Below are positions 31,901 to 39,818 of a DNA stretch of 50,022 nt, piece after piece. The notes under the pieces are model-generated. The model saw nothing but the letters and a program-made list of their open reading frames with translations. It had not been told where the DNA came from and did not search any database. The DNA is from a virus. Position 1 is the first letter of the stretch. Each line of letters opens with the position of its first letter. The position numbers and the translations under genes are program-made. Location of the stretch: IMG/VR virus record IMGVR_UViG_3300009154_000080, positions 1 to 50,022 of that record. One strand, 5' to 3'.

Positions 31901-34900
31901 AGAAACTGACGCAGTAACGCCGGATATTCCTGCAGTATTGATATTCGCTGCTACATTTGCTAAATCACTTTTCCAGAATTTAACTATTTGTCCATTGAGT
32001 CTAATACTATCTCCAATTGTAACAGTTGGCGAATATTTATTACTACTAATTGTACCGTAAGCAGCACCACCATTAACAAATCTATAAACAATGCCACTGT
32101 AATAACCTATTTCACTGAAACCAGGGCTAGATACAAATATATCAGCATCATTTCCACTTATATGAGAAGTGATGCCAAACACAGCACCACTGGTAGGATT
32201 ATCCGCTACAATTCTTTCCATAAATTGAAACTTGCTAGTTTCTACATTAATCTTGCTGCCTATTATTGGAGCTGCAGTAAATGTAACTACATTACCAGCT
32301 ATATTATAATCAGTGGTAATTTTTTTGTCTGTGCCATCTATCGTTACTCGTACAAATCGAGGATCGATAGCATTCAAAGTTGCATAGCTTTGACTAGTAT
32401 TAGCAATAAATGTCTCTATACTTCTGTCGTAAACATAAATTGCGCCAGCAGAACTAATTGCGTTCACTGTTTCATATGGGGCACTTATAATAGTTTGGCT
32501 GGAATCACTGGTTGTTTTGATCGTATAGCCAAATTTGGCAACACTGCTGTTTGATATCGTATTTGCATATGTGTACTGTGTGATTGGAGCGATTGTTGCA
32601 TTGGCAGACGTAATTATATTAGCGTAAAATACTTCAACGTTTCCTTTGTTCGGTGCACCCACAAACAACCATCGCCCATCAGTGCTTGCACTTATGCTTT
32701 GTCCAAAAGCATCTCCGATGTTTGGGCTCCAACGGCTGCTGATTTGTTGCAGTTTAGTAAATGAAGAATTTGCTGCCCAGTACAAATACACGAATACATT
32801 ACCAGACTGGGTAGAGCCATTACCAGGTGCACCTATATATAGGATATTACCTGAGCTATCTAGACTTGCTCCAAAATTACTCAGCCCAGTGTCTGAAGAA
32901 GATATATTGGCGACCAGAGTTAACGTATTACCATTGACTGTGTTTGATAAGAAAGTCATTACTCTGCCTGAGTCAGTCGTCGGCATGCCGGCAGCTGCAA
33001 ATGTCCCGCGTTGATTTATAGTAGTAACTGAACCAAATCCACCATCAGTGACATAATTATTTGCAGACATTTTCATGTTAGCATTAAAATCACTAACATT
33101 TGCTGTCCACGGATCACTCTTGTTATACACTGCCCAAGTGCTGGTATTGGCATCATTGTCTACCCACAGTTTATCGTTTGGTAGCCATCCGCGAATTGGT
33201 GTGACAGAATTTAAATCAGTAGTAGTTTTAATACGACTGCTGATAAATTTAAATACTGAACCTGTTCCTGCAATAGTCTGCAAATTCTTGATAGTAGTAG
33301 CTATCGCTAATGTAATGATGTTAAACTTCGTTGGGCTGTCAACACTATAAACTTGATACACGCCATCTACACGAGCATCAAATCCTTTGATTACAATCAA
33401 ATCACCATATACTACAGATATTTTTTTGTCGGTAGTTACTGTTGAAATATTATCAACATTATAGGATAAAGAAACTATACTGCTTTCAGTCTCAGTGAGG
33501 CGGTAAACATTCCAATCATTATTGAAATCTTTGGCACACCATATTTTATAGCCAATTCCCATTGAACTGATATTATTTGTCAGACTTGAGTAGGTAGAAA
33601 TATCGTAGATTGTTGCATCCACATCATTCATGTTAACATAACCAGCAGTGTGGATATCGTTTTCATAGATGCTGTATTCGTCACGATTTAAAAATATATT
33701 TGCTTGATATCCTGAGCCTGTACGATATAGCTGATCGGGCGTGACACCAATGATCTGATCTACTGATGAACCATTGTTGGGCAATAATGTTATTACGATA
33801 GGGTCACTACTATATTGACCTTCAATAAGCTGTACTTCAACAAATTTATTGTTTTCTAATGCACCATACTCGCCGATTCGCAATGCCCATTCTTCATATA
33901 AATTCACCGTGCTGGTGACGCCATTGAATCCAGCTGCAGTGAATGCATCTACTGCATTAATTGTTCCTTTTTCTTTAATAAATCCTTGATAAAATTTAGC
34001 TTGAATTGATCTATCGATACCAAAATCTGTCATATATTGACGTTCTTGGAATCCAATTACTCTATCTGAAAATTCATCAAATCCACCTTCAGTTGAAGGA
34101 TTATCTAAATCAAAGAACTGATTAAATTTCCCTGCATTGTATGTAAAATTAGGCAATAAACCTGTTTTAATTTCATTAGTAGGTATTTGTCTCCATTGAC
34201 CTGGGATAAAATCTGTAGTGGCAATAATGTCAGAGAGTGCAGCATAGTAGAAATTTTTATAGGTTATTAGTGAACCTTTCTTGTAGTCTAGTCCAGGTTG
34301 CCAGTCTGACACAGTTGGACTGTTATATAAAAATCCTCCTGGATTCAGCGCACCAGTCCATCCACCAGTTTTGCTGCCAATCAATTTCATCCTATATTGT
34401 CTATTACCTAGCTCTGGTTTATAAATGATATCATTGAACACAGTAATATTATCAAATATCATTACATGTTCGTATTCAACTATATCCAGAACTGCTAATG
34501 CAATAGTTTGTATAGAGTTAGCAGTGAGCTTGAAACTAGTATCGTCCCTAACCACTGTAAATTGATTGTTTTTGATAAAGTTGAAACTAGTATCGAGTAC
34601 ACGACTTGCACTAGGAGAGTTCTGTACATTATCTACAATACCTTGAGTGTTGTTTACACGAATAACATTGAGTATTGGACTCAAAATGATTACACTACCT
34701 ACAGGCCATCCTTGTTGACTCCAACTCAAAAATTCCTTGCTACTCAGAACAAAATCGCGTTGTTCAGTTAAATCTGAATCATAATCTGTGAATTGTATAC
34801 CAACACCTGTGAGGTATCTTCCATAACTCACTAAGAAATCAACTAGTTGTTGTTTATTGGAAAACTCAAATCCATACGGAACAGTTACTTTATATTTCTG

Positions 34901-37900
34901 ATAATCTTTATACACTACTGCTCGTTCATTCTGAACACTTATCGCATAAGAATTGTTATTTGCTAGACTAGGCACAATAGTAAAATAAGGATTGTCTAGA
35001 TCATACCCACTGACTGTATATCCGTTTTCACTGCGTTCTACTATTACTGCACTGTAAACAATGGTCTTTGTTGGAGAAGATTTATTCAGTTGTATGGTAT
35101 AGTTCTCATTGGGTATTACCACGCCCTGATTAGTACTAGTTGGACTACTTTGTTCAGCAATAACTTCAATCAATGATGAGTCTGTATACCCAGCCATTTT
35201 ATATGCAAGTTGTACTGATACGTATTGCAAATAACTGTTAATTTTAGTTATTGGGTCTATGCCATTGTATCTCAAGTAATCAGACACCCAGTTCAGATAA
35301 CCTGCAGCTCGTTTGATACTACTACCTGTAGTATCGCCGTTCAAATTAACAGTGGACGGAGTTATTCTCTGAAGGTTAGTACCTAGGACGTACTGATCTA
35401 GCTCCGTATTTTTATAATATTCACCAACATTCATCAATGTTCCAAAATAAAATGAAGGGAAAGCCAATGCTAGTGTTTGTTGCATAGCGTATGGAAAATC
35501 GCTACTGCGACGCCAGGCTGTTTCAACTGGTCCTTGATTTCCAACAGCATAACTTGCATTAGTATGACTGCTATCAATTGAAGCTACTGCGAACTCATTG
35601 GGTGGGCGTAACACGCCATGTTCATCTACTGGAATAATTTTACTCAACCCAGGTCTAGCAAATCTGCTGTCAATGCCGGCGCGAGATCCTGCGTAAATGT
35701 AGCCTTGTTCTAAGTCGTCCCACAATACACGGTTTCCACCAGTGTATGGTGCCGGTCCGTATCTGCCATTCCACCAGTCTGGCTGTTCTGAGAATCCCAA
35801 CATTTCCCAAGGATGAGTATGTGGGCGAACAGTATCATAGAAATAGTCGAATATAGCACGCCAGGCGCCAGGTAATTGTTCCAAATTAATACTATCTTTA
35901 AAATATCTGTAGTTCCAGGTAAATGGATTACTTGCTTCAAAATAACTATTGGTAGTAAAATCTACTCTATTGGCTCCTGTCCATTTCAGAAAACTACGAG
36001 TTAATATTTGGTTAAACTCAGTTATGTTATATTTTGAGTCCCTAAACTTGCCGGGTATATGTTCGTATATATCAAAAACATTGCTAACGTAATTGATCTT
36101 GATATTATTATAAATTCTCTTTTCAAATTCTAATAATAAATCGTCTCGCATGTCACCGAAAGCAGGCGTGATACTTCCGTCATGACCTTGAATAACATAA
36201 ATTGGATTTTGATAAGTATCGTCCATATACATCATAGGAGTATATTTGGGATACAGCCCTAACTTAGTTGGTGTTTCTGGTATATAATTACCATCTGTGT
36301 TGCTATATTCGTTTATGGTGATTACATCATTTACATCTAGTGGGTAAGTAGCATTGATTGTTACACCAGATCGAGTAATATCAAATGCATAATCTATACC
36401 TTTGGTAAGCTGTACATTATTCACATAAACTAAAATTGCTTGATTACTTAATGCAGTATCATCAAAAATATTGCTTATTTCATAATCCCTAATTTCTGTA
36501 TCTAGAACTGTATAGGTGATAGTATTTTTAATATCACCGTATGGAATCATGTCACTATAATACCATGGGAATGCTTTATTTTTTACTTGATTGATATTCT
36601 TGAGAATCTGGTCACAGATGCTAGGGATATCAGTTAAGTCAACAGAATCAGATAAAGAATAAAATGATTCTAAATATTTGTTTTTGATTTTTTGATATTC
36701 ATGCCGAGCTAAATCCAAACTTTTTATTAGATTTGCATTTGGGTCTACAAGAAATAGTTGGCTATAAAGCAGAGGACTAGCATGTTGTACAATACTTCCA
36801 CCTTGCTGCTTTATAGGTATATCTCTGAGATTACTGTCACCAGGTAAAGTTCCAACAATTCTAGTAGTATTTTCAGCCAGTGCGCTAAGATGATTACGCA
36901 TCTGCCCAAGTGTCAGGCTAGAAAAGTTTTTATTTTCCGTATTAAGATCTAAATTCTTAGGTATCTCATAATAGCCAATTTGACTTACATCAGTGCTGTA
37001 AATTCTTATATCAATCCTATCGCCTGTCACCAGTGATGTATCATCGACCCTAATATAAGTGCTTACTCCGATTATCTCTTGTACATAAAGAGAAGAATCC
37101 AATAACTTACTATTTTTGTATACCCTAACATGTGGTACAGTTTTATCTTGAATAGCAGGAGTTATATCAATAATGAAATATTTGTTTATACCATCGTAAA
37201 TGTTGCTGATAATTTGGAACTGTTGAGATGGTTCTACTTCAGTACTCCACATGTTTTTGACTACATAATCTGTTAGATCTGAATTGATTCTAATCAGCCC
37301 AATGCAGTTTATATTCGTAGTGACATTGATATTGGAAACATTCTCTAGGTAAGAAAATGTATCATTATCAAAATTATTTTTAAACTGAATATCGCCAAGT
37401 TGATTAAAATTTCTATAGCTCAGAGGAAATCCTAGGATCGAGTCATCTGCTCCAGTTCCAATATCATAAGAAAAAACTTTTGTGCCAGTAAAATTACTAT
37501 TAGGATAGACATCCGTATTTGACAAACTATAGCCATTTTGGTCTATTGCATCAAATAGAGGCGATTGATTCAATGAAATTTTTGCTTGAGATGGTAGCCA
37601 ATTAGCGCCGTCAAAATAATATTCAACTCCGGTGATAATTCCGTCATCTGTGATGACACCATCAATTGCAATCAAATTATTGTAGGGTAATATTTCTGCA
37701 TCAGATGCAAGCTGCAACGTAATTACATATTTGCCATTGACATAAGAATACTCTACTACATAGATCTTATTTTTTACAGTCGAATCAATATCATTACCAA
37801 ATATTATCCGTTGGCCATCTGCAAGTGTTATGTTGTTCGGGAGGGTAACAACTTCCTGAAGTTCAATGCCATTGAATGCGTCAGTAAAAGTACTTGTCAA

Positions 37901-39808
37901 CAATAATATATTAACAGGCTTCTTGGCTTTTCTTCCAAATTGATATAATTGAATATCATAATCAAATTCAATAATTGGTCTATTAGAGCGAAGGGTTTGA
38001 TCCAATAAAATCGTAGCATTGTTATAAACGGCAGTTTGTTTTATAACATCAATATGGAACCAGCGATTACTTCTACTCCAAGGATTTAAATCTTGGCTAC
38101 CTCTGTTGATTGTGATATAGTCTTTTTCTACACCGAATCCTTCAGGACTAATAAAATCTTTAACATCTATAAGTCTAATAGCAGTTCCAACACCTTCTAC
38201 ATAGAATGTATTGTCAACATACTGATTGGGTATAACTCCAACGGAAAATCTTACTTTCAATCCATTAGTAAATTCTACCCCATTTGGGCTCTTATAAGTT
38301 TTTCGTCCAAGTATTTTTCTAACGTCTATAACGTTATCAATAACACTTGATAACGTAAATTCTCCCCGGTATTGAGTTTCTACACCGTCTTGATAATACA
38401 AAATAGGCAACGGGGCAGTTATATGTGGCACTCTTTCAAGAAAATCAGTAATATTATCCCGATAATAGGTTAGCTCTCCTCGCGAACTACCATTACGAAC
38501 AAATATACGTTGATTTACTGCTACTTGTATATCTGGTATTAATTTAACAATTGGGTCTGCAGGGTTTCCTACTAAAGTAATTTTCCATAAACTTCTACGT
38601 TGACTGTTGGGAACTGTGGGATATGCTGCATAGTTATATTCTGTAAATAATAAGGAAGTCCCAACAGCTAAAAATAGTCCAATTGGTTGATTTAAGGTGA
38701 TTTGACTACCTGAGATATTTGTTATTCTGATACCAGTGGCTAGCAACTGATCGTCACTTAAATACATGCCTACTTTCAATCCAGCTGTATTATCAATAGT
38801 AAGCACTGAATCAGTGGAAGTCGTCGATGAAAGTAATTGATGGGTTACTGATTCAGCATAAGTTTCTCCATCGTATAAATCATTTCCTGTCCAAAATACA
38901 TCATCTGTATCTTGATTTATAAAAACTAATGTTTTTCCTGCAAGATTACTAGTTACTGTATCAAATCCATTAAATGGTGCTGCTTGTAAAATTTTAAGAC
39001 TAGTGTTTTGAACATCACTAAAATGCAGGTCAGTACTGAGATCTGCATATGCAACCAGTGGCATTTGTAAGTATTTGTCTTGTTGGGTTGACTGAGGTAC
39101 GTTAAATGTAATAGTTCCATTATCTGTACCATTATTCTCTACACCCAACACATCTCGTGTGCTGACATTTTTCTGATTAGTTCTGTATCCTTTGATGCCG
39201 GGATCACTTTGAATCCAAAAAGGATAACCAGGTTGATTTATTATAAATTTGTATGTGCCACCGTGCCCTAGATTTAAAGTTGGATTTTGCGTTGTGCCTA
39301 GTCCACTGAAATGATAGCTACCAGTTGAAGGGTCACGAGTAACAATGTATGTGCGTTCTTTTTCAATAGCACTTCCGTATACGTCAACTGAGTCTGGACC
39401 GTTCTCTAACCAATAATATTGACTAAAATTGATAAATTTGTCGAAATCAAATCTACCATCAAAGCTATATGATTCGCTAGCAAATAATCTGCTGTGATCT
39501 GTAGTAATGCCACCATAATATTTTATTTGGTTTAGTAAATCCAAATAGCTACTAAAAAACTGAACATTTTTTTTCTGATCCTTAACAACAATGCTAGGCT
39601 CAAGCTGATAATTCTCGCGTGCAACAGTTGGCTCAGGCTGATAATTATCTGTGCTTTTAAATGTCGGAGCAAATTTTCGACCAATATATCCATTTACTTT
39701 TCGTAAATCAGGTTGACTAACCAATTGGTCCAGGGTAGCATTCAAGAATTTCTTGTTAGTGTCTGAGCGGAATATCTCAGGTAAGAAATTTACTGTCTTT
39801 ATCGCCAT
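25982..39808 (-). CDS. Giant virion structural protein (4608 aa)
   Basis: The frame runs 13.8 kb without a stop. It follows gp6 directly and occupies the slot of T4 gp7-gp10 baseplate wedge genes. The N-terminal 1500 residues (FLPEIFRSDTNKKFLNATLDQL, FINFSQYYWLENGPDSV) contain strand-rich domains resembling large structural proteins of cyanophage-type T4 relatives. About residues 2300-2800 hold FG-GAP-like repeats (LFVGAPNKGNVEVF, LIIGATGG, LLVGAQND), the integrin-type beta-propeller signature. Residues of about 3500-4570 carry several copies of a GN-x-x-TQ...TGTF-type repeat. No signal peptide or membrane helix. It may be the wedge periphery or a long fibre base. The ribosome site (GGAAATAAG) is modest. 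Confidence 0.85.
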   Translation of the reverse strand: MAIKTVNFLPEIFRSDTNKKFLNATLDQLVSQPDLRKVNGYIGRKFAPTFKSTDNYQPEPTVARENYQLEPSIVVKDQKKNVQFFSSYLDLLNQIKYYGGITTDHSRLFASESYSFDGRFDFDKFINFSQYYWLENGPDSVDVYGSAIEKERTYIVTRDPSTGSYHFSGLGTTQNPTLNLGHGGTYKFIINQPGYPFWIQSDPGIKGYRTNQKNVSTRDVLGVENNGTDNGTITFNVPQSTQQDKYLQMPLVAYADLSTDLHFSDVQNTSLKILQAAPFNGFDTVTSNLAGKTLVFINQDTDDVFWTGNDLYDGETYAESVTHQLLSSTTSTDSVLTIDNTAGLKVGMYLSDDQLLATGIRITNISGSQITLNQPIGLFLAVGTSLLFTEYNYAAYPTVPNSQRRSLWKITLVGNPADPIVKLIPDIQVAVNQRIFVRNGSSRGELTYYRDNITDFLERVPHITAPLPILYYQDGVETQYRGEFTLSSVIDNVIDVRKILGRKTYKSPNGVEFTNGLKVRFSVGVIPNQYVDNTFYVEGVGTAIRLIDVKDFISPEGFGVEKDYITINRGSQDLNPWSRSNRWFHIDVIKQTAVYNNATILLDQTLRSNRPIIEFDYDIQLYQFGRKAKKPVNILLLTSTFTDAFNGIELQEVVTLPNNITLADGQRIIFGNDIDSTVKNKIYVVEYSYVNGKYVITLQLASDAEILPYNNLIAIDGVITDDGIITGVEYYFDGANWLPSQAKISLNQSPLFDAIDQNGYSLSNTDVYPNSNFTGTKVFSYDIGTGADDSILGFPLSYRNFNQLGDIQFKNNFDNDTFSYLENVSNINVTTNINCIGLIRINSDLTDYVVKNMWSTEVEPSQQFQIISNIYDGINKYFIIDITPAIQDKTVPHVRVYKNSKLLDSSLYVQEIIGVSTYIRVDDTSLVTGDRIDIRIYSTDVSQIGYYEIPKNLDLNTENKNFSSLTLGQMRNHLSALAENTTRIVGTLPGDSNLRDIPIKQQGGSIVQHASPLLYSQLFLVDPNANLIKSLDLARHEYQKIKNKYLESFYSLSDSVDLTDIPSICDQILKNINQVKNKAFPWYYSDMIPYGDIKNTITYTVLDTEIRDYEISNIFDDTALSNQAILVYVNNVQLTKGIDYAFDITRSGVTINATYPLDVNDVITINEYSNTDGNYIPETPTKLGLYPKYTPMMYMDDTYQNPIYVIQGHDGSITPAFGDMRDDLLLEFEKRIYNNIKINYVSNVFDIYEHIPGKFRDSKYNITEFNQILTRSFLKWTGANRVDFTTNSYFEASNPFTWNYRYFKDSINLEQLPGAWRAIFDYFYDTVRPHTHPWEMLGFSEQPDWWNGRYGPAPYTGGNRVLWDDLEQGYIYAGSRAGIDSRFARPGLSKIIPVDEHGVLRPPNEFAVASIDSSHTNASYAVGNQGPVETAWRRSSDFPYAMQQTLALAFPSFYFGTLMNVGEYYKNTELDQYVLGTNLQRITPSTVNLNGDTTGSSIKRAAGYLNWVSDYLRYNGIDPITKINSYLQYVSVQLAYKMAGYTDSSLIEVIAEQSSPTSTNQGVVIPNENYTIQLNKSSPTKTIVYSAVIVERSENGYTVSGYDLDNPYFTIVPSLANNNSYAISVQNERAVVYKDYQKYKVTVPYGFEFSNKQQLVDFLVSYGRYLTGVGIQFTDYDSDLTEQRDFVLSSKEFLSWSQQGWPVGSVIILSPILNVIRVNNTQGIVDNVQNSPSASRVLDTSFNFIKNNQFTVVRDDTSFKLTANSIQTIALAVLDIVEYEHVMIFDNITVFNDIIYKPELGNRQYRMKLIGSKTGGWTGALNPGGFLYNSPTVSDWQPGLDYKKGSLITYKNFYYAALSDIIATTDFIPGQWRQIPTNEIKTGLLPNFTYNAGKFNQFFDLDNPSTEGGFDEFSDRVIGFQERQYMTDFGIDRSIQAKFYQGFIKEKGTINAVDAFTAAGFNGVTSTVNLYEEWALRIGEYGALENNKFVEVQLIEGQYSSDPIVITLLPNNGSSVDQIIGVTPDQLYRTGSGYQANIFLNRDEYSIYENDIHTAGYVNMNDVDATIYDISTYSSLTNNISSMGIGYKIWCAKDFNNDWNVYRLTETESSIVSLSYNVDNISTVTTDKKISVVYGDLIVIKGFDARVDGVYQVYSVDSPTKFNIITLAIATTIKNLQTIAGTGSVFKFISSRIKTTTDLNSVTPIRGWLPNDKLWVDNDANTSTWAVYNKSDPWTANVSDFNANMKMSANNYVTDGGFGSVTTINQRGTFAAAGMPTTDSGRVMTFLSNTVNGNTLTLVANISSSDTGLSNFGASLDSSGNILYIGAPGNGSTQSGNVFVYLYWAANSSFTKLQQISSRWSPNIGDAFGQSISASTDGRWLFVGAPNKGNVEVFYANIITSANATIAPITQYTYANTISNSSVAKFGYTIKTTSDSSQTIISAPYETVNAISSAGAIYVYDRSIETFIANTSQSYATLNAIDPRFVRVTIDGTDKKITTDYNIAGNVVTFTAAPIIGSKINVETSKFQFMERIVADNPTSGAVFGITSHISGNDADIFVSSPGFSEIGYYSGIVYRFVNGGAAYGTISSNKYSPTVTIGDSIRLNGQIVKFWKSDLANVAANINTAGISGVTASVSDSGILSISSNVVTPYQKLIIAPGQGTALRDLGLDVYQSGQTFRHPVTDRVDNFGAHVISSYDSRKLIIGATGGTTYNSLTLDQTTTTLDQDSTNFLDSIYGSGSVYVYGLVGGDLAGPAEDQYVLVQRLQNNNLQNSDLFGSSLAMNDYTLLVGAQNDSGNKIIEDPVSGLLTAVPRTGTYYVYNDFSGNVGWDIIHTQEPRVDIRSITNFYIYDKTDNKVLARLDHIDPAKGRILGIADQDIDYRTPYDPAVYNVAGSTDESANELSVNTNSPWGKNQVGKIWWNLAAMRYIDYEQGSLVYREGTWGELFPGSSVELYEWVVSDLPPSSYKDSGIPRYPNNTAYVVESYVDAVSKTVRSHYYFWVRGKTTIDQDSNKSNSVAAIEEIILNPATQGIPYVQVLRSDTISVHGITNKITSNNIILHVNYDSLKNTNVIHSEYALIQEGSASSQIPTRFIDKLRDSLSGIDNHGKIVPDPALSPQNQIGIYNRPRQSFFVDRFSALKNWIEYINNVLITVPVAEEFRIDDLYEGEPQPSDELYDITTATKTELDYIDLSKISAGYTVLVLNDEYQRGIWALYSYSGNTNSPWTLVRSQSYNIPFYWSKVDWYDSTYDYTVKTDYVVDNSNDLLKFFTLQEGKTIKVLNNGRGQFEVYRYNSDSIRELVGIQNGTIQFSADLYDPTIDATTEIRIIFDTILNDIFVKSLQENLNQMFFFMINYVLTEQKDLDWIFKTSFVSVIHQLKKLEQFPNYIRDNQTYYESYINEVKPYRSSLREYVLDYQGNDDFKADLTDFDLPSTYDSTAGGYHSPDGSLSTDTNRLASSPVYSQWQNNHTYSIKEVLVTNGGRGIQTPIVSLFLNPPVTLQVGNTVTQSSNTATGTVISSSVDGILNLLNVTGTFDTTNYIYDNGANTYSSVSALTIISDNGYFLEPSVTVVGGGGTGANIRAIINAETNTVEKFQILDPGYNFTSTPEIYINGSSTGAVGYPVLVGQYYLESIPTVNLTLEKPVTVYNGNLIIQPNTNASGTVYVSSNGNVITLVDVIGTFESNSYIFSEFANLLVRPAIATDVIWLSGNANVYIGNILTQSSGGSSMPWATGTVFSNASGKYEEQVTRWITKVPMWNVQGRFFSNTNVYADGSDLGLYSMRTISTGDTSPMLYYTQTENKSYNKIRSFDSVIKFDRVSYDTQIIDWQPNTTVTAGTTVSYKGQGYQALTDVYSSAIIKLSGNISATAGAYIGQINQSGNATLAATVTSDNIITVSNVSGTFFKRNGNITINNVDTLVRPIRVINVFDYTKYQTISAGSFDNANDRIWACYLPDNTMLSKDLKKLVYGIEYPGVKVQGVKFDEITSTTNTNIVHTGTITNTLNVVVDDLTRLTSEDTDLINFIDLQYSRGQYLTVINNDVNIVNLNGAVIVKPGDYIKQGAANVKVLAQSASNVITVSTGLSTTGGVITVYNRTLNTGTFALSSNITTNSGNILTQPVTGATAIVAVNAINSNLISVVSITGTFIANGYINDQAANTTAKFSSLIPSFTSLSTSYVPVSIDTKTNTVLIEEVTEGNLYVTGTLDYIAANANVTLNYYDQNNPIFLDSIIQSNYGYRTAEITLSGNLTASYGSILGQIGNDASAVIRTTVVNTSFITLPNTYGIFNTVSNLTLDGNDTGLTASNVAIITDTQSVLGTRVEDIVVSGGAYYDTFSSHAPEELIPGITYDTMVMRVYSNIYANTTYLAHAVVHNMRANVNSADSKQWPKYYKIDANTFTHSTFLTANLHITDSNIFVANAALLSVPSPSTATPGTILINGEIITYYELDTVHNRLGQLRRAVNGTGAPDVHLAAAYVTQQNKFLYSNAAVIQDLTSRPLPGIPHKDTWYNTSATQTLYVTANVTVNVGNVITQTTTGATGVVSANSTGNVITLVNSSGIFDSNVAKHFYLNKDSANLQVLPANAISFLSGTGFEGSTSNEVTYLKNNIS
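26110..29310 (-). repeat. Degenerate beta-repeats in the C-terminal quarter of the giant protein
   Basis: At least seven copies of a roughly 50-60-residue unit can be read. Examples are GNVITQTTTGATGVVS ... GIFDSN, GNILTQPVTGATAIVA ... GTFIAN, GNLIIQPNTNASGTVYVS ... GTFESN and GNTVTQSSNTATGTVIS ... GTFDTT. Some are adjacent, others are separated by unrelated linkers. They are protein-level repeats; DNA identity between copies is low. Confidence 0.7.
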
Positions 39809-39818
39809 CTTATTTCCA

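Noticed and set aside
31988-32554. 188-codon rightward open frame inside the giant leftward gene
   Set aside because: The translation is Ile/Asn/Ser/Tyr-rich with scattered Cys, the look of the complement of Thr/Val-rich coding sequence; it has no ribosome site or promoter.
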